Assembly: GCA_022822205.1 (NCBI GenBank)
Contig: JAJECC010000132.1
Coordinates: 1-40,912, forward strand
Source of the DNA: Rhodospirillales bacterium
GTDB taxonomy: Bacteria; Pseudomonadota; Alphaproteobacteria; Rhodospirillales; UBA2165
Length of the DNA: 40,912 nt
Reading direction: 5' to 3'
Shown: positions 16,491-27,150 of the stretch, one piece after another
Position numbering within the stretch: the stretch's first letter is position 1
Layout: the number at the start of each line of letters is the position of its first letter
The notes under the pieces: model-generated
The model's database searches: none
What the model saw: only the letters and a program-made list of their open reading frames with translations
Told to the model about the DNA's origin: nothing
Made by a program: the position numbers and the translations under genes

Positions 16491-17726
16491 GTGCCTGGAC
16501 CACTCGTTCAACCCTTTCGGGGGCTTCGTCCCGTCGCGGACAAGGCTCAATCGGTTGCCGCCCCGCCCTATGACGTGATGTCGAGCGCCGAGGCGCGGGA
16601 GATGGCCGCCGGCAACCCGCTGAGCTTTCTTCACGTTTCCAGGCCCGAGATCGATTTGCCCGAGGGCACCGACGTTTACTCGGATGCGGTCTATGCCAAG
16701 GGCGGCGAGAACATGGCCGGGATGGTCGCGGACGGGGTGATGGTTCGGGACGAAAAACCGGGCTACTACGTCTACCGGGTGGCGATGGACGGCCATGCCC
16801 AGACCGGCATCGCCGCCGCCGGGTCCGTCGAGGCCTATGAGACCAATCTCATCCGCCGCCATGAAACCACCCGGCCCGACAAGGAAACCGACCGGGTGAA
16901 GCAGATCGAAGCGGTCAACGCCCAGACCGGGCCGGTGTTCACCACCCATGCCGACAGCGCGGAATTGTCCGCAATCGTCGCCGCGGTCACCGCGACACCG
17001 CCGGCCTATGTGGTGACCGATGTGGGCAGGGCCGATCACAGCCTGTGGGTGGTCTCCGAAGATGATTTGATCGGCCGGATTACCGATGCGTTCCAGGATA
17101 TCGGCGTGATCTATATCGCGGACGGGCACCATCGCTCGGCGGCGGCGTCCCGGGTCGCGGCGGCCAGGCGTGCCGAACGCGGCGCGGGGCCCTGGGACCG
17201 GTTTCTGATCGTCAGCTTCCCCGAAAGCGAGGTGCGGATCATCGACTACAATCGGGTGATCAAGGGGCTGAACGGACGCGACGCGGAAGCGTTCCTCGCC
17301 GCCCTCGGTGAGGCGTTCCTGGTCGAAAGGCGGGATGCGCCCGCGAAACCGGAGGTCCGCCGGACCTTCGGCATGTATCTGGCGGGAAATTGGTACGGCC
17401 TGACGCCGAAGGACGACGTGGCCGCCGGCGCGCCCGCCGAAGACCGTCTCGATGTCAGTCTGTTCAATGCCCGGGTCATCGGGCCCATCCTCGGCATCAC
17501 CGATCAGCGGTCCGACCCCCGCATCGATTTCATCGGCGGCGCGCGCGGCATGGCCGAACTGGAGCGCCGGGTCGACTCGGGCGATTGGGACGTCGCCTTC
17601 GCCTACTACCCGGTCAGTGTCCCCGAGCTCATGGCCGTCGCCGACGCCGAAGCCGACATGCCGCCCAAGATCACCTGGTTCGAGCCCAAGCTCGCCGACG
17701 GCATGGTGTCCCTCGTGCTGGACTAG
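16491..17726 (+). CDS. DUF1015 family protein
   Basis: This 411-residue cytoplasmic protein starts at GTG with the family opening QPFRGLRPVADKAQSVAAPPYDVMSS. Further family features are FLHVSRPEIDLP, YYVYR, IADGHHRSAAASRVAA (about residues 206-221) and the C-terminal FAYYPVSVPELMAVADAEADMPPKITWFEPK. The family is widespread with no settled biochemical role; in some genomes it lies next to serine-biosynthesis genes. Here it sits between the Do protease and miaA, four bases before the miaA start, so it is probably cotranscribed with miaA. A spacer of 38 bases separates it from the protease gene. Confidence 0.85.
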   Translation: MPGPLVQPFRGLRPVADKAQSVAAPPYDVMSSAEAREMAAGNPLSFLHVSRPEIDLPEGTDVYSDAVYAKGGENMAGMVADGVMVRDEKPGYYVYRVAMDGHAQTGIAAAGSVEAYETNLIRRHETTRPDKETDRVKQIEAVNAQTGPVFTTHADSAELSAIVAAVTATPPAYVVTDVGRADHSLWVVSEDDLIGRITDAFQDIGVIYIADGHHRSAAASRVAAARRAERGAGPWDRFLIVSFPESEVRIIDYNRVIKGLNGRDAEAFLAALGEAFLVERRDAPAKPEVRRTFGMYLAGNWYGLTPKDDVAAGAPAEDRLDVSLFNARVIGPILGITDQRSDPRIDFIGGARGMAELERRVDSGDWDVAFAYYPVSVPELMAVADAEADMPPKITWFEPKLADGMVSLVLD

Positions 17727-17730
17727 GTCC

Positions 17731-18669
17731 ATGACGGGCGCCCCCGTCATCGTCATCTTCGGGCCGACGGCGTCCGGCAAGTCGTCCCTCGCCATCGACG
17801 CCGCCCGGGAGTTCGGCGGCGTGATCGTCAACGCCGATTCCATGCAGGTCTATGAAGAACTTCGGGTCCTGACCGCGCGGCCGACCGCCGCGGACGAGGC
17901 GCTGGCCCCCCACCGGCTTTATGGCGTGCTGAGTGCCGCCGAGGTCTGCTCGGCCGGCCGCTGGCTCGAACTGGCCGTCCCGGAGATCGAGGCGGCCCGG
18001 GGGGCGGACAAACTTCCCATCATCGTCGGCGGCACCGGCCTCTACATCCGCGCCCTGATGGAGGGACTGAGCCATATCCCCGACGTTGCCGATGAAATCC
18101 GCGAGGCGGCGCGGTCGAAATTCTCGGAAATCGGCCCGGAGGCCTTTCACAAACTGCTCGCCGAGGCGGATCCGATTTCGGCGGCCCGCATCCGGCCCTC
18201 GGACCCGCAGCGGATGATGCGCGCCTACGAGGTCTATCTCTCCTCCGGGCGGCCGCTCTCCGAGTGGCAGGCCGGGGCCGCGGCGCCGCCCCTCGATGCC
18301 CGGTTCTTCGTCATCGCGCTCAAGCCCCATCGGGACGATCTGTATGCCGCCTGCGACGGGCGCGCCGAAGCGATGCTGGAGGAGGGGGCGCTCGCCGAGG
18401 TGGCGGCGCTCGCCGAGATGAACCTCGATCCGGCGCTGCCCGCCATGAAGGCATTGGGCGTGCCCGATTTGCTTCGCCATATTCGGGGCGAGGCGGGCCG
18501 GGAAGAGGCGCTGGCGAGCCTCCAGCAGGCCACCCGGAACTACGCCAAGCGGCAAATGACCTGGCTGAATCATCAGATTTCTTCGGATTTGACCATTTTT
18601 GAGCAATATTCGGAAAGTTTCCGGGAAAAAATCTTTTCAAAAATTCGAAAAAACGTGTTGACGACGTAA
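17731..18669 (+). CDS. miaA: tRNA dimethylallyltransferase MiaA
   Basis: This 312-residue enzyme adds a dimethylallyl group to A37 of tRNAs that read UNN codons. It has the P-loop GPTASGKS (residues 11-18), VNADSMQVYEEL (substrate/catalytic Asp), RPTAADE, the VGGTGLYIRAL motif, and YAKRQMTWL near the end. ATG at 17731 is chosen over an in-frame start inside the previous gene. The last ~30 residues (ISSDLTIFEQYSESF...) are unlike the usual MiaA C-terminus, and the DNA there (18575-18669) is clearly AT-rich for this genome, which may reflect the promoter for the ilv genes beginning inside it. Confidence 0.93.
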   Translation: MTGAPVIVIFGPTASGKSSLAIDAAREFGGVIVNADSMQVYEELRVLTARPTAADEALAPHRLYGVLSAAEVCSAGRWLELAVPEIEAARGADKLPIIVGGTGLYIRALMEGLSHIPDVADEIREAARSKFSEIGPEAFHKLLAEADPISAARIRPSDPQRMMRAYEVYLSSGRPLSEWQAGAAAPPLDARFFVIALKPHRDDLYAACDGRAEAMLEEGALAEVAALAEMNLDPALPAMKALGVPDLLRHIRGEAGREEALASLQQATRNYAKRQMTWLNHQISSDLTIFEQYSESFREKIFSKIRKNVLTT

Positions 18670-18686
18670 GGTTGAAGCCCTAATTT
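18658..18686 (+). promoter_or_regulatory. Candidate promoter for ilvIHC, overlapping the end of miaA
   Basis: TTGACG (18658-18663), 17-base spacer, TAATTT (18681-18686). A/T-rich DNA of about 80 bases directly upstream could act as an UP element. The transcript would have a leader of about 150 bases before the ilvI ATG; that leader contains GC-rich inverted segments (GCCGCCGGCCGGC, 18699-18711) but no convincing leader peptide or attenuator was found. Confidence 0.45.
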
Positions 18687-18846
18687 CCGCCTCCGTTGCG
18701 CCGCCGGCCGGCTTTTGCCGTGCCGCCGGCGCGCTTCGTTTCCGGTCTGTTGCATTGCAAAATCCGGGCTCTGCACGGACCGCAAGGCTGGGACAGCAAA
18801 AAGCGCCTTTGGGCCTCGTAGGAAGGCCGGGTTGAGGAGAAGCACC

Positions 18847-20616
18847 ATGAGCACGCGACGCATGATCGGTGGCGAAATCATCTTGAAAGCCCTTGCCGAC
18901 CAGGACGTCGACGTCGTCTTCGGCTATCCGGGGGGCGTGACCCTGCCGCTCTACGAGAAGATCGGCCAGCAGAACCGGATCGAACACATTCTCGTCGCCC
19001 ACGAGCAGGGCGGCGTGCATGCGGCCGAGGGCTATGCCCGCTCCACCGGCAAGGTGGGCGTCGTGCTCGCGACCTCCGGGCCCGGCGCCACCAATACGGT
19101 CACCGGCCTGGTCGACGCGCTGATGGATTCGATTCCGGTCGTTTGCCTGACCGGTCAGGTAACCTCTCACCTGATCGGCAACGACGCCTTCCAGGAAGCC
19201 GATACGACGGGCATCACCCGGCCGGCGACAAAGCACAACTACCTGATCAAGAGCACCGGGGATCTGGCGCGGGTCATCCACGAGGCTTTTCATGTGGCGA
19301 CCACCGGCCGCCCGGGCCCCGTGCTGGTCGACATCCCGAAGGACGTCATTCTCGGCGAGGGCGCCTATGTCGGACCCGACGAAATCGAAATCAAGCAGAC
19401 CTACAAGCCGCAGGTCAGAGGCGACAGGAAGGCCATCGAAGAGGCCGTCGAGATGCTGGCGGCGGCCAAGAAGCCGATCATCTATGCCGGCGGCGGGGTG
19501 ATCAATTCGGGCCCCCGGGCCTCCAGGCTGCTGACCGAGTTGGTCGACATGACCGGCTATCCCTGCACGCTGACATTGATGGGCCTCGGCGCCTACCCGG
19601 CGTCGCGGGCGCAATTCCTCGGCATGCCCGGGATGCACGGCAGCCTGGAAGCCAACATGGCCATGTACCATTGCGACGTGATGGTGAACATCGGCGCCCG
19701 GTTCGACGACCGGGTGACCGGCAACACCGCCGAGTTCTCGCCCAAGTCCAGGAAGGTGCACGTGGACATCGATCCGTCGTCGATCAACAAGAACATCGCC
19801 GTCGACGTGCCGATCATCGGCGACTGCGCCTCGGTGCTCCGCGACATGCTGAAGGTCTGGAAAGAGAACAAGCTCAAGACCGACAAGGCGGCGCTGAAGA
19901 AATGGTGGGCGCGGATCGACCGCTGGCGGGCCAAGGACTCCTACGGGTTCGACCAGGGTCCCGACGTCATAAAGCCGCAATTCGCCTTGTCCCGGCTCAA
20001 CGAATTGACCCGGGGAATGGACATCCACGTCACCACCGACGTGGGGCAGCATCAGATGTGGGCGGCCCAGCACCTCCACTTCGAGGAGCCCAACCGGTGG
20101 ATGACCTCGGGCGGGCTCGGCACCATGGGCTACGGCGTCCCGGCGGCCATGGGGGTGCAGAAGGGCAATCCCGATTCCAAGGTGGTCTGCGTCACGTCCG
20201 AAGGCTCGCTGTTGATGAACATCCAGGAGATGGCGACCATCGCCAACTATCGGCTGCCGGTGAAGATCCTCAACCTGAACAACAAGGTGCTGGGGATGAT
20301 CCGCCAGTGGCAGGAACTGTTCCACGGCAATCTCGAGTCCGAGTGCGATTTGAGCGGTTCGCCCGATTTCGTCAAGCTGGCGGAGGCGTTCGGGTTCGAG
20401 GCATTGACCGCGTCCCATCCGGACGAGGTGGATGACGCCATCATCGCCATGCTGGAGAGCGAGGGCCCGTGCTTCCTGAATATGGGCGTCGACCGGTTCG
20501 AGAGCGTCTATCCCATGATCCCGGCGGGCGCCGCTCACTATGACATCGTGCTGGGGCCCGACGACCAGCGCGCCGAGGTTGATGACGACGACCTGGCGAT
20601 GGCATCCCTGGCCTAG
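18847..20616 (+). CDS. ilvI: Acetolactate synthase large (catalytic) subunit
   Basis: This 589-residue ThDP enzyme makes acetolactate or acetohydroxybutyrate in Ile/Val synthesis. It starts MSTRRMIGGEIILKALADQ, has FGYPGG (25-30), the catalytic Glu53 in AHEQGG, the FAD-binding central domain, and the C-terminal ThDP domain with GTMGYGVPAAMG. The Mg/ThDP motif, normally GDG or GDA, reads SEG at 451-453 (Ser-Glu-Gly), with the paired NN at 478-479 at normal distance. Herbicide-site segments such as MIRQWQELFHG are intact. GAGGAG before ATG 18847 supports the start; a longer in-frame reading from 18715 is Arg-rich and rejected. ilvH and ilvC follow. Confidence 0.93.
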   Translation: MSTRRMIGGEIILKALADQDVDVVFGYPGGVTLPLYEKIGQQNRIEHILVAHEQGGVHAAEGYARSTGKVGVVLATSGPGATNTVTGLVDALMDSIPVVCLTGQVTSHLIGNDAFQEADTTGITRPATKHNYLIKSTGDLARVIHEAFHVATTGRPGPVLVDIPKDVILGEGAYVGPDEIEIKQTYKPQVRGDRKAIEEAVEMLAAAKKPIIYAGGGVINSGPRASRLLTELVDMTGYPCTLTLMGLGAYPASRAQFLGMPGMHGSLEANMAMYHCDVMVNIGARFDDRVTGNTAEFSPKSRKVHVDIDPSSINKNIAVDVPIIGDCASVLRDMLKVWKENKLKTDKAALKKWWARIDRWRAKDSYGFDQGPDVIKPQFALSRLNELTRGMDIHVTTDVGQHQMWAAQHLHFEEPNRWMTSGGLGTMGYGVPAAMGVQKGNPDSKVVCVTSEGSLLMNIQEMATIANYRLPVKILNLNNKVLGMIRQWQELFHGNLESECDLSGSPDFVKLAEAFGFEALTASHPDEVDDAIIAMLESEGPCFLNMGVDRFESVYPMIPAGAAHYDIVLGPDDQRAEVDDDDLAMASLA

Positions 20617-20675
20617 ACGGCCAAGTCGCACTGGTGGCGTTCCGCCGGCCGGGGCCAGTGTAAAGCGAGGAAAAC

Positions 20676-21233
20676 GTGGCAGCGAGAAAACCAAGGAAGG
20701 CGGCGACCAAGCGGGAGCTAGCCGCGGCCAAGGACGCAATTCAGGAGCACACCTTCTCCGTCCTGGTCGACAACGAGGCCGGCGTGCTGGCCCGGGTGGT
20801 CGGTTTGTTTTCGGGCCGGGGCTACAATATCGAGAGCCTGACCGTGTCCGAGGTCGACCAGGACGCGCACCGGTCCAAGATCACCATCGTCACCAACGGC
20901 ACGCCGATGATCATCGAGCAGATTCGGGCGCAGCTCGAGCGCCTGGTGCCGGTGCACCGGGTCGCCGACCTGACCGTCGAGGGGCCGTCGGTGTCCAGGG
21001 AGCTTGCGCTGGTCAAGGTGAAGGGCAAGGGCGAGAGGCGGGTTGAATCGCTGCGCATTGCCGATATATTCCGGGCCCACGTCGTGGACAGCACGAACAG
21101 TTCCTTCGTTTTCGAGATCGTCGGCGATACCGGCAAACTGGACGCCTTCATCGAACTCATGGAGCCGCTGGGGCTCGTGGACGTGTCGCGGACCGGCGTG
21201 GTCGCCATCGCCCGCGGCAGTCAAGATATGTAA
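20676..21233 (+). CDS. ilvH: Acetolactate synthase small (regulatory) subunit
   Basis: This 185-residue protein starts at GTG, after AGCGAGGAAAAC. Following a basic N-terminal stretch (AARKPRKAATKRE) comes the ACT domain HTFSVLVDNEAGVLARVVGLFSGRG, with NIESLTVSEVD and the effector-binding region, then the second domain (ELALVKVKG, about residues 110-185). It binds the catalytic subunit and gives valine feedback control. The basic N-terminal extension of about 25 residues before the ACT domain is longer than in E. coli IlvH but common in alphaproteobacteria. The gene lies between ilvI and ilvC in one operon. Confidence 0.95.
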   Translation: MAARKPRKAATKRELAAAKDAIQEHTFSVLVDNEAGVLARVVGLFSGRGYNIESLTVSEVDQDAHRSKITIVTNGTPMIIEQIRAQLERLVPVHRVADLTVEGPSVSRELALVKVKGKGERRVESLRIADIFRAHVVDSTNSSFVFEIVGDTGKLDAFIELMEPLGLVDVSRTGVVAIARGSQDM

Positions 21234-21249
21234 TTGGCAGGACATGTAA

Positions 21250-22281
<1,032 letters not shown>

Positions 22282-22314
22282 GTGGTGGACAGGAGCGGGA
22301 ACCAGGTGTTGTCC

Positions 22315-22344
22315 CCGGGCGGATGGAGTTTGTTCCCCGCCCGG
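22315..22344 (+). terminator. Inverted repeat downstream of ilvC
   Basis: CCGGGCGG (22315-22322) pairs perfectly with CCGCCCGG (22337-22344) across a 14-nt loop, 33 bases after the ilvC stop. No T-run follows, so it may be a 3'-end stabiliser or a Rho-assisted end, not a proven terminator. Confidence 0.35.
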
Positions 22345-22592
22345 TCCAACATACCCTCTCACCCCTTGGCCTAGGCGGCATGATCGATGGCGCCGCGAGA
22401 AATCCGGCCATCGCCACCTGCCGCAGACCCCTCAATCCCCCGGATCATCCGCATTCCGCGCCCGGCGGCAATGCCTTGGCTTCACCTTGGTTTTGGCGAT
22501 TATTGTTGACTTATGGCCCAAACAGGACAATTTAGGGGCCTGAACGCGCCGTTTGGGCGCTTGTCGCGGAATTTCCGCGCCTGGAGACGACG
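22345..22592. other. Part of the 537-base ilvC-leuA gap
   Basis: No protein-like open frame was found here. The part after 22480 is more AT-rich (CTTGGTTTTGGCGATTATTG) than its surroundings and carries the candidate leuA promoter; the part before it holds nothing recognised. Confidence 0.4.
22506..22534 (+). promoter_or_regulatory. Weak candidate promoter for the leuA leader transcript
   Basis: TTGACT (22506-22511), 17-base spacer, AATTTA (22529-22534). The -35 is good and the -10 is poor. A start near 22541 would leave about 50 bases before the leader peptide at 22593, a distance usual for leader transcripts. Confidence 0.35.
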
Positions 22593-22736
22593 ATGAACCG
22601 CTCGCGCGAGCACATGAACGGCCAGATGAACGGCCTGGCCACCGGGCAGCAGCCCGAGGCGTCCGCGCGCGCGCTTTCCGCCACCGCAATCTCCGGTCCC
22701 GGCCCCCTCCTGGCCCTGCGACTTATCCGCCCCTGA
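22593..22736 (+). CDS. Candidate leucine leader peptide upstream of leuA (47 codons)
   Basis: An open frame of 47 codons starts at ATG 22593 with GGAGA (22583-22587) six bases upstream. The peptide begins MNRSREHMNGQMNGLATG and ends GPLLALRLIRP, with four Leu and one Ile in the last ten residues, the place where ribosome stalling would matter. It stops 82 bases before the leuA start. Leucine biosynthetic genes in proteobacteria are often controlled by leader peptides; that this is one is inference. A small hairpin (CCGC-CCCTGA-GCGG, 22727-22740) overlaps the stop codon, but no terminator with a T-run was found, so a coupling mechanism other than classical attenuation is possible. Confidence 0.45.
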   Translation: MNRSREHMNGQMNGLATGQQPEASARALSATAISGPGPLLALRLIRP

Positions 22737-22818
22737 GCGGTCTCGTCACCTAACTGGCGGACGTTCGGGGGAGAGAAGCTTTCCGGTCGCAATCAGATTC
22801 TTCAAATGGTCCAGTGAG

Positions 22819-24408
22819 ATGACAAAAGCCAACGAAACAACGACAGACGCCGCCGGGTCCGCCACGGACCCGGAGCGGATCATCGTATTCGATACCACCA
22901 TGCGCGACGGCGAGCAGTCGCCGGGCGCCTCCATGAACCTGTCCGAGAAGCTCCGCATCGCCGAGGTGCTGGAAGGGATGGGCGTCGACGTGATCGAGGC
23001 CGGTTTCCCGATCGCTTCCGAGGGCGACTTCGAGGCGGTCAACGAGATCGCCAAGGTGGTCAAGGACTCCGGCGTCTGCGGTCTGGCCCGCGCCGGCAAG
23101 GCCGATATCGAGCGGGCCGGCGAGGCGGTGAAGCCCGCCCGGCGGCCGCGGATTCACACCTTCATTTCGACCAGTCCGCTCCATATGAAGTACAAGCTGC
23201 AGATGGAGCCGGACGACGTCTATCAGGCGGTGATCGACAGCGTGACGCACGCCCGCAACTTCACCGACGATGTCGAATGGTCGTGCGAGGACGGCTCGCG
23301 CACCGAGCACGACTTCATGTGCCGGTGCGTCGAGGCGGCCATCGATGCGGGCGCCGCCACGATCAATATTCCGGACACGGTGGGCTATGCGCTCCCCGAC
23401 GAGTTCGCGGCGATCATCGCCATGCTGCGGAACCGGGTCCCCAACATGGACAAGGCGGTCATCAGCGTGCACTGCCACAACGATCTGGGATTGGCGGTGG
23501 CCAATTCCCTGGCGGCGGTGAAGGCCGGCGCCCGCCAGATCGAATGCACCATCAACGGGCTCGGCGAGCGGGCCGGCAACGCGGCGATGGAAGAGATCGT
23601 CATGGCGCTCCGGACGCGGGCCGATCTGATGCCCTACGCGCCCCGGATCGTCACCGAGAACATCACCAAGGCCTCGCGGCTGGTCTCCACGGTGACCGGT
23701 TTCACCGTCCAGCCCAACAAGGCGATCGTCGGGGCCAACGCCTTCGCTCATGAGGCCGGCATTCACCAGGACGGGGTGCTCAAGCACGCCGGTACATATG
23801 AGATCATGACGCCGGAGTCCGTCGGGCTCACCGAATCGAAATTGGTTCTCGGCAAACATTCGGGCCGGCACGCCTTCAAGGAGAAGCTGAAGGAGATGGG
23901 CTACGACATCGGCGACAATGCGGTGGAGGACGCCTTCAAGCGGTTCAAGGATTTGGCCGACCTCAAGAAGGACGTGTTCGACGAGGACATCATCGCGCTC
24001 GTGGACGAGACCGTGGTGCGCACCAACGACCGGATCAAACTGGCGTCGTTGGAGGTCTTGTGCGGCACGGTGCACACGCCGCCCAAGGCCGATCTGTCCC
24101 TCGATATCGACGGCGAGGTGACGTCCGCCCAATCGACCGGCGACGGGCCGATCGATGCGGTTTTCAAGGCTATCAAGGCGTTGACCGGCGAAGATCCCCA
24201 CCTGCAGCTCTATCAGGTGCATGCGGTCACCGAGGGCACCGAAGCCCAGGCCGAGGTGACCGTGCGGCTCGAGGAAAAGGGCAAGACGGTCAACGGCCAG
24301 AGCGCCGACACCGATACGGTGGTCGCCTCGGCCAAGGCCTATATCAACGCCCTCAACAAGCTGCTGGTGAAGCAGAAGAAGACGGCGCCCGCGGCGATCT
24401 CTGCCTGA
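22819..24408 (+). CDS. leuA: 2-isopropylmalate synthase
   Basis: This 529-residue enzyme condenses acetyl-CoA and 2-ketoisovalerate, the first step to leucine. The catalytic TIM-barrel has [15 protein letters not shown] (residues 25-39, with the catalytic Arg29 and metal ligand Asp30), [24 protein letters not shown] (metal-binding histidines) and [26 protein letters not shown] and the C-terminal LeuA allosteric domain (about 400-520) are complete, so leucine feedback is expected. The first ~20 residues are a Thr/Ala-rich tail before the barrel. It is separated from ilvC by 537 bases with its own leader, so it is probably controlled separately. Confidence 0.96.
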   Translation: MTKANETTTDAAGSATDPERIIVFDTTMRDGEQSPGASMNLSEKLRIAEVLEGMGVDVIEAGFPIASEGDFEAVNEIAKVVKDSGVCGLARAGKADIERAGEAVKPARRPRIHTFISTSPLHMKYKLQMEPDDVYQAVIDSVTHARNFTDDVEWSCEDGSRTEHDFMCRCVEAAIDAGAATINIPDTVGYALPDEFAAIIAMLRNRVPNMDKAVISVHCHNDLGLAVANSLAAVKAGARQIECTINGLGERAGNAAMEEIVMALRTRADLMPYAPRIVTENITKASRLVSTVTGFTVQPNKAIVGANAFAHEAGIHQDGVLKHAGTYEIMTPESVGLTESKLVLGKHSGRHAFKEKLKEMGYDIGDNAVEDAFKRFKDLADLKKDVFDEDIIALVDETVVRTNDRIKLASLEVLCGTVHTPPKADLSLDIDGEVTSAQSTGDGPIDAVFKAIKALTGEDPHLQLYQVHAVTEGTEAQAEVTVRLEEKGKTVNGQSADTDTVVASAKAYINALNKLLVKQKKTAPAAISA

Positions 24409-24463
24409 TGGGCCGGCGTGCAGCCCAAGGGGCGGAAAAACGGAGAAAAAGACACGGGCCCGA

Positions 24464-24492
24464 TTACCGTGGCGAATAAACCGTGTTATAAG
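24464..24492 (+). promoter_or_regulatory. Candidate promoter for the mre operon
   Basis: TTACCG (24464-24469), 17-base spacer, TATAAG (24487-24492). A second TATAAG lies at 24548-24553 without a matching -35. Between them is a GC-rich, self-complementary stretch (24498-24536). The leader to the mreB ATG would be about 120 bases. Confidence 0.4.
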
Positions 24493-24618
24493 ACGGTACC
24501 GGCGGCCGCCGCTTGGCGAACGCCCGGCGGCGCCCCGGAACCCGACTTATAAGAACCGGCCGAATAGTCCGGATCCGGGAGGAACTGAACGGCTTTTGGA
24601 AAGGCATTGAGAGCATAA

Positions 24619-25659
<1,041 letters not shown>

Positions 25660-25741
25660 CAACCATGTATTAACTATTTCCGCTGACAGTCGGGCGGAAT
25701 ACTCGGGGCAGGCCGAGGTCGGAGTTAACGGAGGGAATGGT

Positions 25742-26623
25742 TTGGAGGAACGTCCAAGCACCTTTCTGCGTCTCGCGGAGCCGTTGAGGGGGTTTGTTCA
25801 GCGGTTCACGTACCTGGGACTGATATTGGCCGCTTTCGGCCTGATGCTGGTCGGCAAGGCGGATACCGTGCTGGTCGACCGCACGCGCACCCATGTGACC
25901 GACGCGGTCGCGCCGATCCTCGATGCCATGTCCAAGCCGGTGACGACGTTCACCCGGGCCGTCGACAATGTCCGCGATCTTGCCGATATCCGCGCCGAGA
26001 ACGCGCGGCTTCGGGAGGAAAATGCCCGGTTGCGGGACTGGCAGATGGCGGCCCGCAAGCTGGATGCCGAAAATCAGGCCTTTCAGAAACTGCTGAACGT
26101 CGTCCCGGATAGCGCGGTCAGCCACCACACGGCGCGGGTCATCGCGGATTCAGGTTCCGGATTCAGTCATTCGATTATTCTGAATGCGGGCAAGGGCCAG
26201 GGCATCCGGGACGGCCAGGCCGTGCTCGGCAATGACGGCTTCGTCGGCCGTATCGCCGGGGCAGGCTCCCGCGCCTCTCGGGTGCTGCTGATCACCGATA
26301 TCAACTCGCGGATACCGGTGGTGATCGAGGAGACCCGGGTCCGTGCGGTCATGGCCGGCAACAACAGCGGCCGGCCTCGCCTGCTTCACACTTTGCCCAG
26401 CCAGCGCATCACCCCCGGCCAGAGGGTTGTCACCTCGGGCCACGGCGGCGCGTTTCCGGCGGGGCTGCCGGTCGGCATTGTCGCCGCGGTCACCGACGGC
26501 GGGATCGAGGTTCAACCGTATATGAGCCGCGAGCGGCTGGAGTTCGTCCGCGCGGCCGATTTCGGGTTGGGCGGCATATTGGAATCCAATGACCGGGCCG
26601 GCCCCGCCAGCGGCGGTAAATGA
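25742..26623 (+). CDS. mreC: Rod shape-determining protein MreC
   Basis: This 293-residue protein has a short cytoplasmic N-terminus, one membrane span (about residues 25-40), a coiled coil in which RAENARLREENARLRDWQ is clear (about 78-115), and the periplasmic beta-domains with HTARVIADSGSGFSHSIILNAGKGQGI and GQRVVTSGHGGAFPAGLPVG. It joins MreB and MreD to PBP2. The start is TTG at 25742 with GGAGGG at 25730-25735; no ATG is close. Its stop overlaps the mreD start by four bases (ATGA, 26620-26623). Confidence 0.93.
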   Translation: MEERPSTFLRLAEPLRGFVQRFTYLGLILAAFGLMLVGKADTVLVDRTRTHVTDAVAPILDAMSKPVTTFTRAVDNVRDLADIRAENARLREENARLRDWQMAARKLDAENQAFQKLLNVVPDSAVSHHTARVIADSGSGFSHSIILNAGKGQGIRDGQAVLGNDGFVGRIAGAGSRASRVLLITDINSRIPVVIEETRVRAVMAGNNSGRPRLLHTLPSQRITPGQRVVTSGHGGAFPAGLPVGIVAAVTDGGIEVQPYMSRERLEFVRAADFGLGGILESNDRAGPASGGK

Positions 26624-27135
26624 GGAGAGAGTTTTTTCTCCGCCTTGACCGGTTGGCGCGCAATTTGACGCCCTTCGGACTGACACTCGCCTTGATCATC
26701 CTGGGTATGCTGCCGGTTCGAATTCCGGACTATGCCTCGGTCGCGCCGATCCTGGCCGCCATCTCCCTCTATCACTGGGCGGTTTATCGGCCCCACTTGC
26801 TGCCCTTCGTCGCCGTGTTCCTGCTCGGCGTCGCCCAGGACATGCTGAGCGGCGCGCCGGTCGGCCTGTTCGCGCTGGTGTTCCTGACTTTCTACGGTGC
26901 GGTTGTCCTGCAGCGCCGGTTCCTGGCGGGAAAATCGTTTCCGGTCTATTGGCTCGGCTTCGCCATTGTCTGGTTCCTGGCGACCCTCGAACTTTGGGTG
27001 CTGGCGTCCGCGTTCCATGTGACGTTACTGGACATGAAAGCGTTCCTCTTCCAGTATCTGGTGACGGCTGGCCTGTTTCCATTCGTGGCCTGGATATTTC
27101 TCCGTTGGCAGCAGGCGTTCTTGCAGCAGGCCTGA
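26620..27135 (+). CDS. mreD: Rod shape-determining protein MreD
   Basis: This 171-residue membrane protein has about five predicted spans. Family marks are ISLYHWAVYRPHLLPFVAVFLLGVAQDMLSGAPVGLFAL (spread over residues 48-86) and the WIFLRWQQAFLQ end. It belongs to the MreCD complex of the elongasome. The start codon overlaps the mreC stop codon, so translation is coupled. Confidence 0.92.
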   Translation: MRREFFLRLDRLARNLTPFGLTLALIILGMLPVRIPDYASVAPILAAISLYHWAVYRPHLLPFVAVFLLGVAQDMLSGAPVGLFALVFLTFYGAVVLQRRFLAGKSFPVYWLGFAIVWFLATLELWVLASAFHVTLLDMKAFLFQYLVTAGLFPFVAWIFLRWQQAFLQQA

Positions 27136-27150
27136 TGGTGACCTCGGCCC

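Noticed and set aside
14869..16503. 544-codon minus-strand open frame opposite the Do protease
   Set aside because: The plus strand has a complete protease with catalytic triad and PDZ domains; the reverse frame is low-complexity.
18687..18846. Attenuator or leader peptide before ilvI
   Set aside because: GC-rich inverted segments exist, but I found no short frame rich in Ile/Val/Leu codons and no stem with a T-run.
18637..20739. 700-codon open frame on the minus strand opposite ilvI
   Set aside because: It is antisense to a clear acetolactate synthase gene and its His/Arg/Gly/Asp-rich translation has no domain; it is an effect of high G+C third positions.
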